Shown here piece after piece: positions 53,656 through 61,738 of a stretch of 64,000 nucleotides of DNA. This DNA is from Verrucomicrobiales bacterium. GTDB taxonomy: Bacteria; Verrucomicrobiota; Verrucomicrobiia; Verrucomicrobiales; DEV007. The stretch's first letter is position 1, and each line of letters opens with the position of its first letter. The notes beneath the pieces were generated by a model, which was given only the letters and a program-made list of their open reading frames with translations, made no database searches and had not been told where the DNA came from. Both the position numbers and the translations under genes were made by a program. The stretch is taken from positions 1-64,000 of the forward strand of contig PBSY01000047.1 of the NCBI GenBank assembly GCA_002726915.1. Direction: 5' to 3'.

Positions 53656-54819
53656 TCAAACGATCCGAACGCTTCTCTTTTTATTCAGCTTAAGAACATT
53701 TCCCGATTCTAAGGACGGCTCAAACTTGGGATCCGTCAGCTTTTCGCCGCCCAGTTGAATACTTCCCTGCTGAATCAAACGTCTAACGTCCCCACCCGAC
53801 TTCGGCTCTTCAATTGCAGCGAAAGCAGCTTGGACGATACCACATAAATCTGTTCGATCAGCCGGAGGATCAAAGCCGGGTAGCTTCACCTCATCGAGAT
53901 TACCGCGGTTGTTCCAATTGGCGAGCGCCTGCTCAGCTGCCTTGGCAGAATGATAACGGGCCACAATCTTGTGAGCTAGAGACTTCTTTGCTTCCAAAGG
54001 GTGCTCATCAGCGGCGAGCTCTTCGCCTACCAGTAGAATCGAATAACGTCCCATTAGTTCATCAGAAACGCTCATAAGCTTTCCGAACATCTCCCCAGCC
54101 GGCTCAGTAATCCCAACATAATTGTTGAGGCTCTTACTCATTTTATGAACCCCGTCGAGGCCTTCGAGAATTGGAAGACACATCACCACCTGTGACTCCA
54201 TTCCCTCAATCTTCTGCATATCGCGTCCCACGAGAATATTGAAGAGTTGGTCAGTCCCCCCGAGCTCGACATCGGCTTTCACTTCAACGGAATCCCAGCC
54301 CTGGACGATAGGATACTGAATTTCGTGGAGCCGCACCTCCTGATCGTTGGCAATGCGATTTTTAAAGTCCTCCCGCTGCAGCATTTGTTGCATTGTGACT
54401 CGTGCATTAAGCTGGATCACATCCGAAAAACTCATTTTATTGAACCACTCTCCATTGAAGACGATTTCCGTCTTCTCTTTTTCTAGAATCCGAAAAGCCT
54501 GCTCCTGATAAGTCTTGGCATTTGCGAGAATATCATCACGAGAAAGAGGCGGACGTGTTTTCGACCGTCCTGTTGGATCCCCGATTTGAGCGGTAAAATC
54601 ACCAATGATTAAGACCGCCTGATGACCTAGTTCCTGAAACTGTCTCAACTTTTCGAGCACAACGCTGTGCCCAAGGTGCAAATCGGGTGAAGTGGGGTCC
54701 ACTCCAAGTTTGACCCTCAACGGCGCTCCGCGCTCCAGCTTCTTCAGTAATTCCTTTTCACTGAGGATATTAGCCACCCCGCGGGTTAATATTTCAAGTT
54801 GTTCAGCAGGTGATTTCAT
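53656..54819 (-). CDS. tyrS: Tyrosyl-tRNA synthetase
   Basis: Charges tRNA-Tyr; cytoplasmic class I. 387 residues, the TyrZ-like (type 2) length. The HIGH-type motif is HLGHS (48-52) and KMSKS is exact at 226-230. The FTAQIGDPTGRSKTRP segment (75-90) is characteristic. A C-terminal S4-like RNA-binding domain ends the protein (about 325-385, VRRLIQQGSIQLGGEK). No T-box leader is evident in the 144 bases before it. It follows truA on the minus strand. Confidence 0.98.
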   Translation of the reverse strand: MKSPAEQLEILTRGVANILSEKELLKKLERGAPLRVKLGVDPTSPDLHLGHSVVLEKLRQFQELGHQAVLIIGDFTAQIGDPTGRSKTRPPLSRDDILANAKTYQEQAFRILEKEKTEIVFNGEWFNKMSFSDVIQLNARVTMQQMLQREDFKNRIANDQEVRLHEIQYPIVQGWDSVEVKADVELGGTDQLFNILVGRDMQKIEGMESQVVMCLPILEGLDGVHKMSKSLNNYVGITEPAGEMFGKLMSVSDELMGRYSILLVGEELAADEHPLEAKKSLAHKIVARYHSAKAAEQALANWNNRGNLDEVKLPGFDPPADRTDLCGIVQAAFAAIEEPKSGGDVRRLIQQGSIQLGGEKLTDPKFEPSLESGNVLKLNKKRSVRIV

Positions 54820-54963
54820 GAGCCTTGATGGGCATTCACATAGAAACTCCGATCAGAGCGTCGGCAAGAAACATGGCCCTGAGCCGATGTTCAAGCCTCT
54901 TCTTTCATCTCAACGATCTCTTTGACCGTTCTGGAACAAAACTTTTAACGATAAACCGTCCAG

Positions 54964-55785
54964 CTAAATGTCAAAGACCTCCTCGAATTCCTCAGGATAA
55001 TTCACTTGTTCGAGACTTAAGCCATCCGGTGGAGCGCAAAACGGTGCCTTTTTATTGGGGGCGCAACCTTGCAAAAGTTCCATTATTTCCTCGTTCGTAA
55101 TCTTACCCTCCACGTTGTAAACGGCCGTTCCAACCAAGAATCTAACCATCTTGTAGAGAAATCCGTTTCCTCGGAATCGAAGACTTAACCGTCCAGAGGC
55201 ATCCTCCAAATCAAAATCAATCTCGGCGAGCGTGATCTCTCTAATGGTATCCCGCTCTTCATCTTTTCCGTCGTTGCGATTGGCAGAAAACGCCCGAAAA
55301 TCATGGCTTCCCACATAAAGACCCATAACTTCGGCGAGCGCCTCAGTGTCTTTCAGGCCACGTCGTTGCCACACTAGGCCGTGCAGCAACGGTGGCAGTA
55401 CCTCAGCCGTGATAATATCATATCGATAGACTTTCCCTTCTGCAGAAAACCGGGCGTGGAACTCGCTCGGCGCCTCGCGACAACGAATCACGCGGATGGA
55501 AGGGGGCAGCTTTGAGTTGAGTGCGCGCTGCCACTCCAAGCCTTTCATCCGCCACTCAACCGGCACATCAAAGTGGGCGACTTGACCCGAAGCACAGACT
55601 CCCGCATCAGTCCTCCCGGAACCTTGTAAGGTCATTATTTCCGGGTATACCGCCCGGAGTTCAGCAAGCACTACGTCCTGAATCGTATTCCCTTTTGCCT
55701 GACTCTGCCAGCCCGCGAAAGGACGTCCATCGTAGGCCAAATCGAGCCGGAAGCGGCGCAGCTGCGGTTCATGTAAAACCATCAC
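54964..55785 (-). CDS. truA: tRNA pseudouridine synthase A
   Basis: Converts uridines 38-40 of tRNA anticodon stems to pseudouridine; cytoplasmic. 273 residues. The catalytic aspartate is D60 in GSGRTDAGVCASGQ. LAYDGRPFAGWQ (16-27) at the N-terminus and the FLYKMVRFLVGT segment near the C-terminus are conserved. The start has two consecutive ATGs; either is possible. It is divergent from the M23 gene, whose frame opens within 75 bases. Nothing odd seen. Confidence 0.97.
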   Translation of the reverse strand: MMVLHEPQLRRFRLDLAYDGRPFAGWQSQAKGNTIQDVVLAELRAVYPEIMTLQGSGRTDAGVCASGQVAHFDVPVEWRMKGLEWQRALNSKLPPSIRVIRCREAPSEFHARFSAEGKVYRYDIITAEVLPPLLHGLVWQRRGLKDTEALAEVMGLYVGSHDFRAFSANRNDGKDEERDTIREITLAEIDFDLEDASGRLSLRFRGNGFLYKMVRFLVGTAVYNVEGKITNEEIMELLQGCAPNKKAPFCAPPDGLSLEQVNYPEEFEEVFDI

Positions 55786-55857
55786 GCTACACCCTAGCTC
55801 AATTTCAGACCTGCGCCGTTGCCAAATTCGATCCCTTGCCGTCTATTCAGAGGTACT

Positions 55858-56661
55858 TTGGAAAAACCTCTCTACTTCGATTTTAAGCAACACTTCGAGG
55901 ACTGGCATCGCTACGTTCTACCCATTGCTATCTTGGTGGCATCAATTCTTCTGATGATTGGTATCTTCATCAAGATTCGCAGCGATGCCTCAAAGCTGGT
56001 CGATCTTGCCACAGAACCTGCTCGGGTCGGATTAATCCAACCCGGACCGGAAGCCATTTTTGATCCAGCCTTCGCCACTGCCTCTCCTATTGAAATGGTT
56101 CTAGCTCCTACAGCAAAGACCTTTGACTCTCCCGTCGGGAGCCGCCACAGCGCTCTCACCTACAATGCACAACCTTTCATGACTAATCAGCACCTCGGTG
56201 ATGACCTTAACGGGATTGGTGGATGGGATTCTGATCGTGGTGATACTGTTTATGCCGTCTCCGATGGTCTTGTCATTTACGCTGGCTGGGCATCCGACGG
56301 CTGGGGTAACGTCGTTGTCCTTCTTCACGAACACCTCAATGGAAAACCCTTCGAGACTTTCTACGGCCATCTCGACAGCATTCACGTTCCCGTTGGTCGC
56401 CGCATGAGGCGTGGCGATAGCGTTGGCACTATTGGGACAGCGGACGGGCGTTATCTTGCCCACCTCCATTTTGAGATACGCCGCTATGCAACTATTGACG
56501 TTGGCACTGGCTATGACGCGACGCGTTTGGGCCGACTTCCCGGGGAACTCTCCTTGCGAAAGTGGCGGGGTCGAGAGGACGACCAACTCTCTGTCGCTCC
56601 GGTTGGCGAGCCACTGCCCGCAAGACCTCTACAAGTCGAACAGCCCGCTGCTAACCCCTAA
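55858..56661 (+). CDS. M23-family murein endopeptidase-like protein
   Basis: 267 residues from a TTG at 55858, with GAGGT a few bases before; an upstream TTG at 55819 is possible. A membrane helix (about 18-40) anchors it, and the M23 domain follows: H112-x3-D116 (HLGDD), H171 (FYGHLDSI), then H202-x-H204 (AHLHFEI). All zinc ligands and catalytic histidines of lysostaphin-type peptidases are present, so it may cleave peptidoglycan cross-links in the periplasm. The spacer residues 50-105 look unstructured. The TauE-type gene follows 13 bases downstream, on the same strand. Confidence 0.88.
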   Translation: MEKPLYFDFKQHFEDWHRYVLPIAILVASILLMIGIFIKIRSDASKLVDLATEPARVGLIQPGPEAIFDPAFATASPIEMVLAPTAKTFDSPVGSRHSALTYNAQPFMTNQHLGDDLNGIGGWDSDRGDTVYAVSDGLVIYAGWASDGWGNVVVLLHEHLNGKPFETFYGHLDSIHVPVGRRMRRGDSVGTIGTADGRYLAHLHFEIRRYATIDVGTGYDATRLGRLPGELSLRKWRGREDDQLSVAPVGEPLPARPLQVEQPAANP

Positions 56662-56674
56662 CCCCTGAAACTCT

Positions 56675-57400
56675 GTGGATCTCTCCGTCATCTATGTAGC
56701 TGCGATTCTCTTTGCAGCTGCTTATCTTCAGTCCGCGACAGGCTTTGGCCTAGCTCTTGTCTGTATGGCGCTGGTTCCCATCATCCTTCCAGTGACTGAA
56801 GCCATCGCCTATGTATCGCTTGCCAGCCTCGTCGTGAACTCATTTATTATCTTTGCCAACCGAGCTGGCCTTTGCCTTCGGCGAGCCCTCCCACTTTGCA
56901 TTGGTATCGTTCTAGGTATCCCCGTCGGTTACTTCGCGCTCAGCGCTCTCGACGGCAAACTGGTAATCCGGCTGCTCGGAGTTACCCTGATGGCGATAGC
57001 AGCGGCTGAGTTTTTGCAAGGCCGTATGACCAAGCTCCACATTCCCGAAAAAGCCGGTGGTTTTATGGGTATGATAGGTGGCATTCTCGCCGGCGCTTTC
57101 AATGTTGGCGGGCCACCCATCGTGGTTTACACCTATGCTCGTAACTGGTCTAAGGTCGAAGTCGTCGCTATTCTGCAAACCGCGTTCCTTGCTGGTGGCC
57201 TCACGCGAAACCTTTTGATGCTTGGTGCCGGGGAGGTCAACGTCGAACTTCTTATCCTTGTGGCTTGGACAGTACCCACAGCTATCCTCGCTGTCTGGCT
57301 AGGTAAACTTACTCTGGATCGACTGCCACATATGCTACTGAAGCGTTTCGTCTTTGCCCTTATTTTTCTCATCGGACTCAGCTACCTTTTTTCTGGCTAA
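56675..57400 (+). CDS. TauE/SafE-family sulfite-exporter-like membrane protein
   Basis: 241 residues with a GTG start, eight predicted membrane helices. The family repeat is visible in QSATGFGLALVCMALVPII (19-37) and again in the second half with GGILAGAFNVGGPPIVVY (135-152), where GGPP is diagnostic. Members transport organosulfur compounds, sulfite or other anions; the substrate cannot be deduced. It follows the M23 gene by 13 bases, though a shared function is not evident. The plus-strand run ends here. Confidence 0.88.
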   Translation: MDLSVIYVAAILFAAAYLQSATGFGLALVCMALVPIILPVTEAIAYVSLASLVVNSFIIFANRAGLCLRRALPLCIGIVLGIPVGYFALSALDGKLVIRLLGVTLMAIAAAEFLQGRMTKLHIPEKAGGFMGMIGGILAGAFNVGGPPIVVYTYARNWSKVEVVAILQTAFLAGGLTRNLLMLGAGEVNVELLILVAWTVPTAILAVWLGKLTLDRLPHMLLKRFVFALIFLIGLSYLFSG

Positions 57401-57520
57401 TCATTCTCATCAAGGGAAAGTTACCGCGCTCCATTCTGCTTCTGCGCAACGGACACCAAGAGGAACACCAACCGCGAGTCCAGTGAAACCAATCGCAGAC
57501 ATTTTTGCAGCAGGTCGGGG

Positions 57521-58000
57521 CTAAACCCCTAAGCTTCGCTGCCAACCCCAGTTAATCACCTCTGGATGCTTGGCACGCTCTGTGGATAGCAGTTTGGGAT
57601 CGGGTTTGATGCCGACCCTTCCCAGATCGAGCCTATCGGAATCCCAACAGGCCCCCACCGTCGGGTCATCGCTAATTTTCCCTTTCTCGTGAAACTCACA
57701 GGCAAAAACCAGCAACTCCAACTGGTCCCCCTCAAGATTTAGCCACTCTTCGGCAAGCGACCTCGTCAATTCAGCAGCTCTTAAACCATGCTCAGGATCC
57801 CAACTATCTGATTGGCGACAACTGTCGTGAAGGTAGGCAAAGAGTTCTACCACAAGTAGATCGCCTCCACTATACCTCGCGAGAAAAACCCCATTTTCAT
57901 GGACGCGGTCCCAGTGACAAAGGCCGTGAATCCCATCGAGGCTCATCGAAAAGTGATCAGCAGCAGCCGCCCGGGTCTCTCTTACGATTTTTTCGTGCAT
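57521..58000 (-). CDS. HD-domain hydrolase
   Basis: 159 residues. A histidine pair H26/H29 with HWDRVH precedes the metal-binding H58-D59 (YLHDSCR), and a later histidine lies in FACEFHEKG near 107, giving an H...HD...D pattern of HD-type phosphohydrolases. The protein is soluble and small. Its stop lies in a GGGG-CCCC hairpin that may end the transcript. It starts 2 bases after the nucleoside transporter stop, so it belongs to the transporter operon and may act on a nucleotide or related phosphate ester. Substrate is not known. Confidence 0.82.
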   Translation of the reverse strand: MHEKIVRETRAAAADHFSMSLDGIHGLCHWDRVHENGVFLARYSGGDLLVVELFAYLHDSCRQSDSWDPEHGLRAAELTRSLAEEWLNLEGDQLELLVFACEFHEKGKISDDPTVGACWDSDRLDLGRVGIKPDPKLLSTERAKHPEVINWGWQRSLGV

Positions 58001-58002
58001 AC

Positions 58003-59304
58003 CTAACTCACCACAAAAAATATCCCAGCTACACTCGCTGTCAGCAAACTCGCGATCGTTCCACCAATCATCGCCTTAAAGCCAAGAGCAGCTAGGTCAC
58101 TGCGTCGCTCCGGCACCAACGCCCCGATGCCTCCGATCTGAATACCAATCGATGAGAAGTTTGCAAAACCGCAGAGTGCAAAGGTCGCGAGGAAGACCGA
58201 CTTCGGGCTAAGCGTTCCAGTTGCCTGAATTTCCCCCAACTGCAGATAAGCAACGAACTCATTGGCGACCATCTTGGTTCCAAGTAACTGACCTAGCTGC
58301 AAGACATCAGAAAAGTCGGCACCAATCGCCGCCGCCAGCGGTGCAAAAATGAAACCCAGCAACGCTTCTAGAGACAACTCTGAAAAATTACCTTGGCTGG
58401 CCCACGAAATAAAATTGTTAATATAGCCCTCATCTTCCCCCCTTCCGATTCCGCCAATCCAACCGAAGATAGCATTGAGGAGCGCAATCACCGCCACGAA
58501 CACGATCAACATGGCTGCCACATTCAGGGCTAATTTCAGTCCCTCAACAGTGCCTCTTGCCAAAGCATCGAGAACATTACGTCCCGCTTTCTCACGGGGA
58601 ATCAAGAGGTCCTCGTCAAACCTCTCTCGCTCCGGCACCAACATCTTGGCAACCAGCAGTGCCGCCGGCGCATTCATCATGGAAGCAGTGAGAAGTTGCC
58701 GGGCAACTTCGACCTGCAACTCTGAATTATCTCCACCAAGAGTCATTACATAGAGACCAAAGACACTCCCTGCAATTGTCGCCATACCGCCAGTCATCAG
58801 GGCCATAAGCTCAGACTTGGTCATCTTGGTTACATAGGGGCGAACCACAAGGGGAGCTTCGGTCTGGCCGACAAAGATATTGGCCGCCGCAGCGAGGCTC
58901 TCTGCTCCTGACAAGCACATCAAGCGCTTCATTAGCCACGCAAAGCCAAAGACGACCCACTGCAGAATACCGAGGTAGTAAAGTAACGAAGTTAGGGCCG
59001 CTACAAACAAAATCGTGGGAAGCACCTTGAAGGCAAATCCATAGCGACTTGCATCAATCAATTCTCCAAACATAAATTCAGCACCACGATCACTAAATTC
59101 CAGCAGATTCACAAATCCTCCTGAGACCCATGCCACAACATCACCGAACGGCGTCACGAGAATCAAAATTGCCAGCAGAACCTGCAAGCCGATGCCGCCG
59201 GCAACGAGGCGCCAGTTGATCGCCTTGCGATGATTACTCAGTAACACGCAGATACCTAGCAGCACCGCCACCCCCAGAACACCGCGCAGAATTCCCTCGA
59301 CCAT
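58003..59304 (-). CDS. Concentrative nucleoside transporter (NupC/CNT family)
   Basis: 433 residues with about ten membrane helices. The Nucleos_tra2_N, gate and C-terminal parts are in order; the signature NEFVAYLQL and the AGSVFGLYV segment are typical, as is FANFSSIGIQIGG near the end. CNT proteins import nucleosides with protons or sodium across the inner membrane. The gene is 3 bases after the oxidoreductase stop and 2 bases before the HD gene start, a tightly packed operon. It suggests nucleoside salvage with further metabolism. Substrate range unknown. Confidence 0.94.
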   Translation of the reverse strand: MVEGILRGVLGVAVLLGICVLLSNHRKAINWRLVAGGIGLQVLLAILILVTPFGDVVAWVSGGFVNLLEFSDRGAEFMFGELIDASRYGFAFKVLPTILFVAALTSLLYYLGILQWVVFGFAWLMKRLMCLSGAESLAAAANIFVGQTEAPLVVRPYVTKMTKSELMALMTGGMATIAGSVFGLYVMTLGGDNSELQVEVARQLLTASMMNAPAALLVAKMLVPERERFDEDLLIPREKAGRNVLDALARGTVEGLKLALNVAAMLIVFVAVIALLNAIFGWIGGIGRGEDEGYINNFISWASQGNFSELSLEALLGFIFAPLAAAIGADFSDVLQLGQLLGTKMVANEFVAYLQLGEIQATGTLSPKSVFLATFALCGFANFSSIGIQIGGIGALVPERRSDLAALGFKAMIGGTIASLLTASVAGIFFVVS

Positions 59305-59307
59305 TAC

Positions 59308-60411
59308 TTAAAATTTCACACGCTGCCCATCTTTTCTGGCCGACTCGAAGCAAGCATCCATAACTTGCTGAGTCTTCAGCGAAATCTCGGGCCAATGTGA
59401 ATTCGGTTCTCCCCCGAGTACTAGTTCACCAAACCTCCGGAACAACTTAGCTTCCTGCGAAGTCGCATGCGAATCCGAATATTCCTCCACAGCCACTCGA
59501 CGAGTGTGTCGCTCCATACGAAAGTTGCATAGATCGACATCAAATTGAGCCTGCTCGACATCAAACCCGACCTCGGACCCATGGTAGGGCAGAACAAAAT
59601 CTGGAATGGCAATGTGGCCTCTAGAACCACTTATATTGACCCACTGCTGATGCTCAGTCTCGAAACTGCAGTAGAACCCCCCCGTAATCCCACCCTCAAA
59701 CAATAATTCAGCAGACAAACTAACTGGCACAGGATCTGAGCCGTCACCGGGATCTGACTGACGAATCATTTTCGCTGTCAATGATACTGGCATCTCATAG
59801 TTCAGCGTCCAGAGGATGATGCGGATACAATACCATCCGAGGTCACCAAGGCTACCAAGGGGCTCGAGCTTAGAATTCACCCGAATATTCTCCTCAAAAA
59901 AATCATCCGGAGCCTTGAAGCTGAACTGCGTGGCAATTCGCTTAATCTCTCCAACAGCATCACCGGCATCCAATTCAGCCCGAAGTGCAGGCATCCTATC
60001 GCTGTGCATAAACATCACGCCGTCCATAAACTGCACTCCAGCTGAGGCGCAAGCATCGATCATTTCCTGAAGGTGAACAGCATCAACGCCACAGGGTTTC
60101 TCACAAAGAACGTGCTTCCCAGCAGCCGCAGCCTTCAAGACGTAGCTTTTGCGGACGGCCGTCGGCAAAGGAATGTAGAGAGCATCGATATCATCAGAAC
60201 CAATCATCGCATCGTAACCAGCAATTGGCTTCGGCGGCGTTTCATATGGAATCTGCGACTGATTCTCAGCAATGTATTCCTTGGCCCTCTCCTCAGTGCG
60301 ACTCCCTACCGCCACCAACTGACCATTGCCGCTGTTGCGAATGGCCTGCCAATTCTTTCGAGCAATTCCAGCAGTTCCGAGAATTCCCCATCGACACTTT
60401 TCGTTACTCAT
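59308..60411 (-). CDS. Gfo/Idh/MocA-family oxidoreductase
   Basis: 367 residues. The N-terminal Rossmann domain has GILGTAGIA (9-17) for NAD(P) and the active-site lysine E104-K105-P106 (LCEKPCG). The C-terminal substrate domain is complete. Similar proteins act on sugars, inositols and dihydrodiols. It heads the operon with the nucleoside transporter and the HD protein, so it may process a sugar or nucleoside-derived compound. It lies 59 bases downstream of the metallopeptidase gene on the same strand and may share that promoter. Confidence 0.92.
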   Translation of the reverse strand: MSNEKCRWGILGTAGIARKNWQAIRNSGNGQLVAVGSRTEERAKEYIAENQSQIPYETPPKPIAGYDAMIGSDDIDALYIPLPTAVRKSYVLKAAAAGKHVLCEKPCGVDAVHLQEMIDACASAGVQFMDGVMFMHSDRMPALRAELDAGDAVGEIKRIATQFSFKAPDDFFEENIRVNSKLEPLGSLGDLGWYCIRIILWTLNYEMPVSLTAKMIRQSDPGDGSDPVPVSLSAELLFEGGITGGFYCSFETEHQQWVNISGSRGHIAIPDFVLPYHGSEVGFDVEQAQFDVDLCNFRMERHTRRVAVEEYSDSHATSQEAKLFRRFGELVLGGEPNSHWPEISLKTQQVMDACFESARKDGQRVKF

Positions 60412-60470
60412 ACGGTGTTTTGTTAGTCTCTATTTAGGGAGAGGAAGGCAAACCTGTCGGGTCTACTAAC

Positions 60471-61655
60471 CTATCGGAAATTAATTTTCACCCCGCGGGA
60501 ACGCCAATTCTTCGTAATATCGGCCTCCATCTCTTCCCAGCTACGCCCAGCCAGCAAAGGCTCAAACACTTCCGGAACTTTCTTGCCTCCCTTAAGCGCC
60601 TTGAGGAAGGTCTTGATATTGGCAGCATCCCTGTCTCCGTCCATGTGAAAGTAGTAATAAACAACGAGAGCGCCGAGCCCATAATTGAGCCGAGAATCCT
60701 CCACGAACGATTGGTAGCTCTGAGTCATAAAATCTTGAAGATCAGGGGCGGAGAATTCCTCACCAAGCGCCTTACCGCCCTGTCCGTCTTCGCCATAGGC
60801 TGTCACTGCAGCCTTAAGCTTTGAAAGATCATTAACGTTGAACTTTCCGGAGCGGTAGCCACTCTCAGCAATATACTCAGCCATCCCCTCTGAGAACCAA
60901 CCCCGTGCCCCCATCTGGAAGTATTCCTTGTCGGTCAATTGGTGAGCGATTTCATGAGAAAGCGTCGAATTTTCCTTATCATAATCGACGCTGTAGTTAC
61001 TACCGACTTTCTTCACCCCCAGACTTGTGAGCGGCACGAGAATATCTCCTTCGCCGCCCCGACTAATGTAGACACCTGCGGAACTTGGGGGACCACCCGC
61101 TTTGACGTAGGCCTCGCGAGTTTCAAACAAATGGATCTTATGGCGCTCTTCGCGGAAGGGTTTGATCATCCCAAGGGGAAGTTCGCGGCAAAACTGGTTG
61201 GTCGCTTCAAAGAGGAGAGAAAAGCGTTTCACTACCGAAGTATTGAGTTTCACATCACAGATAAATTCATAGTGGTCACTCGCGTAAACGTATTCACCAC
61301 TCGATTCATCTTCTTTTAGGATCTCGATGCTCTGACTGACATCCACCGAGATCGTCTTTGGCCAGGGACCATCCCAGTTTGCCTCGACTGCCGGAGACTG
61401 GGCTGTGTCCATCGGAGCGCTCTTCTGCCAATCCTTGATAAATTTTTGGTCAGCGGATGAAAGACCGGCAATCGGAACCACAAAGTTCTTACCCCCCATA
61501 TTTAAGACCGCTTCATCTCCCGACACATCAACCAATTCGGCCTGAATCGTCTTACCGAAACTGTTGGTCCAGCCACGCATTTCAGCTTTCAGCATCGGAA
61601 TCGCAAAAAAGGTTAGCAGCGATACAAGGAGCGCGGGTGTTGAAGATATTGACAT
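60471..61655 (-). CDS. Secreted SHD1-domain metallopeptidase-like protein
   Basis: 394 residues with a signal peptide (about 1-25, LLVSLLTFFAIPMLKA). Residues 27-76 form an SHD1-like domain (RGWTNSFGKTIQAELVDVSG), a module frequent in Planctomycetes and Verrucomicrobia. A peptidase-like domain follows, with H234-E-I-A-H238 and the gluzincin third-ligand segment FSEGMAEYIAES (E256). Long, polar, one cysteine pair (C133, C156). It acts outside the inner membrane, target unknown. Divergent from recQ by 83 bases; the oxidoreductase gene follows 59 bases downstream. Confidence 0.82.
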   Translation of the reverse strand: MSISSTPALLVSLLTFFAIPMLKAEMRGWTNSFGKTIQAELVDVSGDEAVLNMGGKNFVVPIAGLSSADQKFIKDWQKSAPMDTAQSPAVEANWDGPWPKTISVDVSQSIEILKEDESSGEYVYASDHYEFICDVKLNTSVVKRFSLLFEATNQFCRELPLGMIKPFREERHKIHLFETREAYVKAGGPPSSAGVYISRGGEGDILVPLTSLGVKKVGSNYSVDYDKENSTLSHEIAHQLTDKEYFQMGARGWFSEGMAEYIAESGYRSGKFNVNDLSKLKAAVTAYGEDGQGGKALGEEFSAPDLQDFMTQSYQSFVEDSRLNYGLGALVVYYYFHMDGDRDAANIKTFLKALKGGKKVPEVFEPLLAGRSWEEMEADITKNWRSRGVKINFR

Positions 61656-61738
61656 GTCCTCTGACCTTAGGGTGGAATGAAAGCCCCATCAAGTATATAG
61701 GAATGCGGGAGCATGTCCTTCCGCATCCTCTCCACCAG

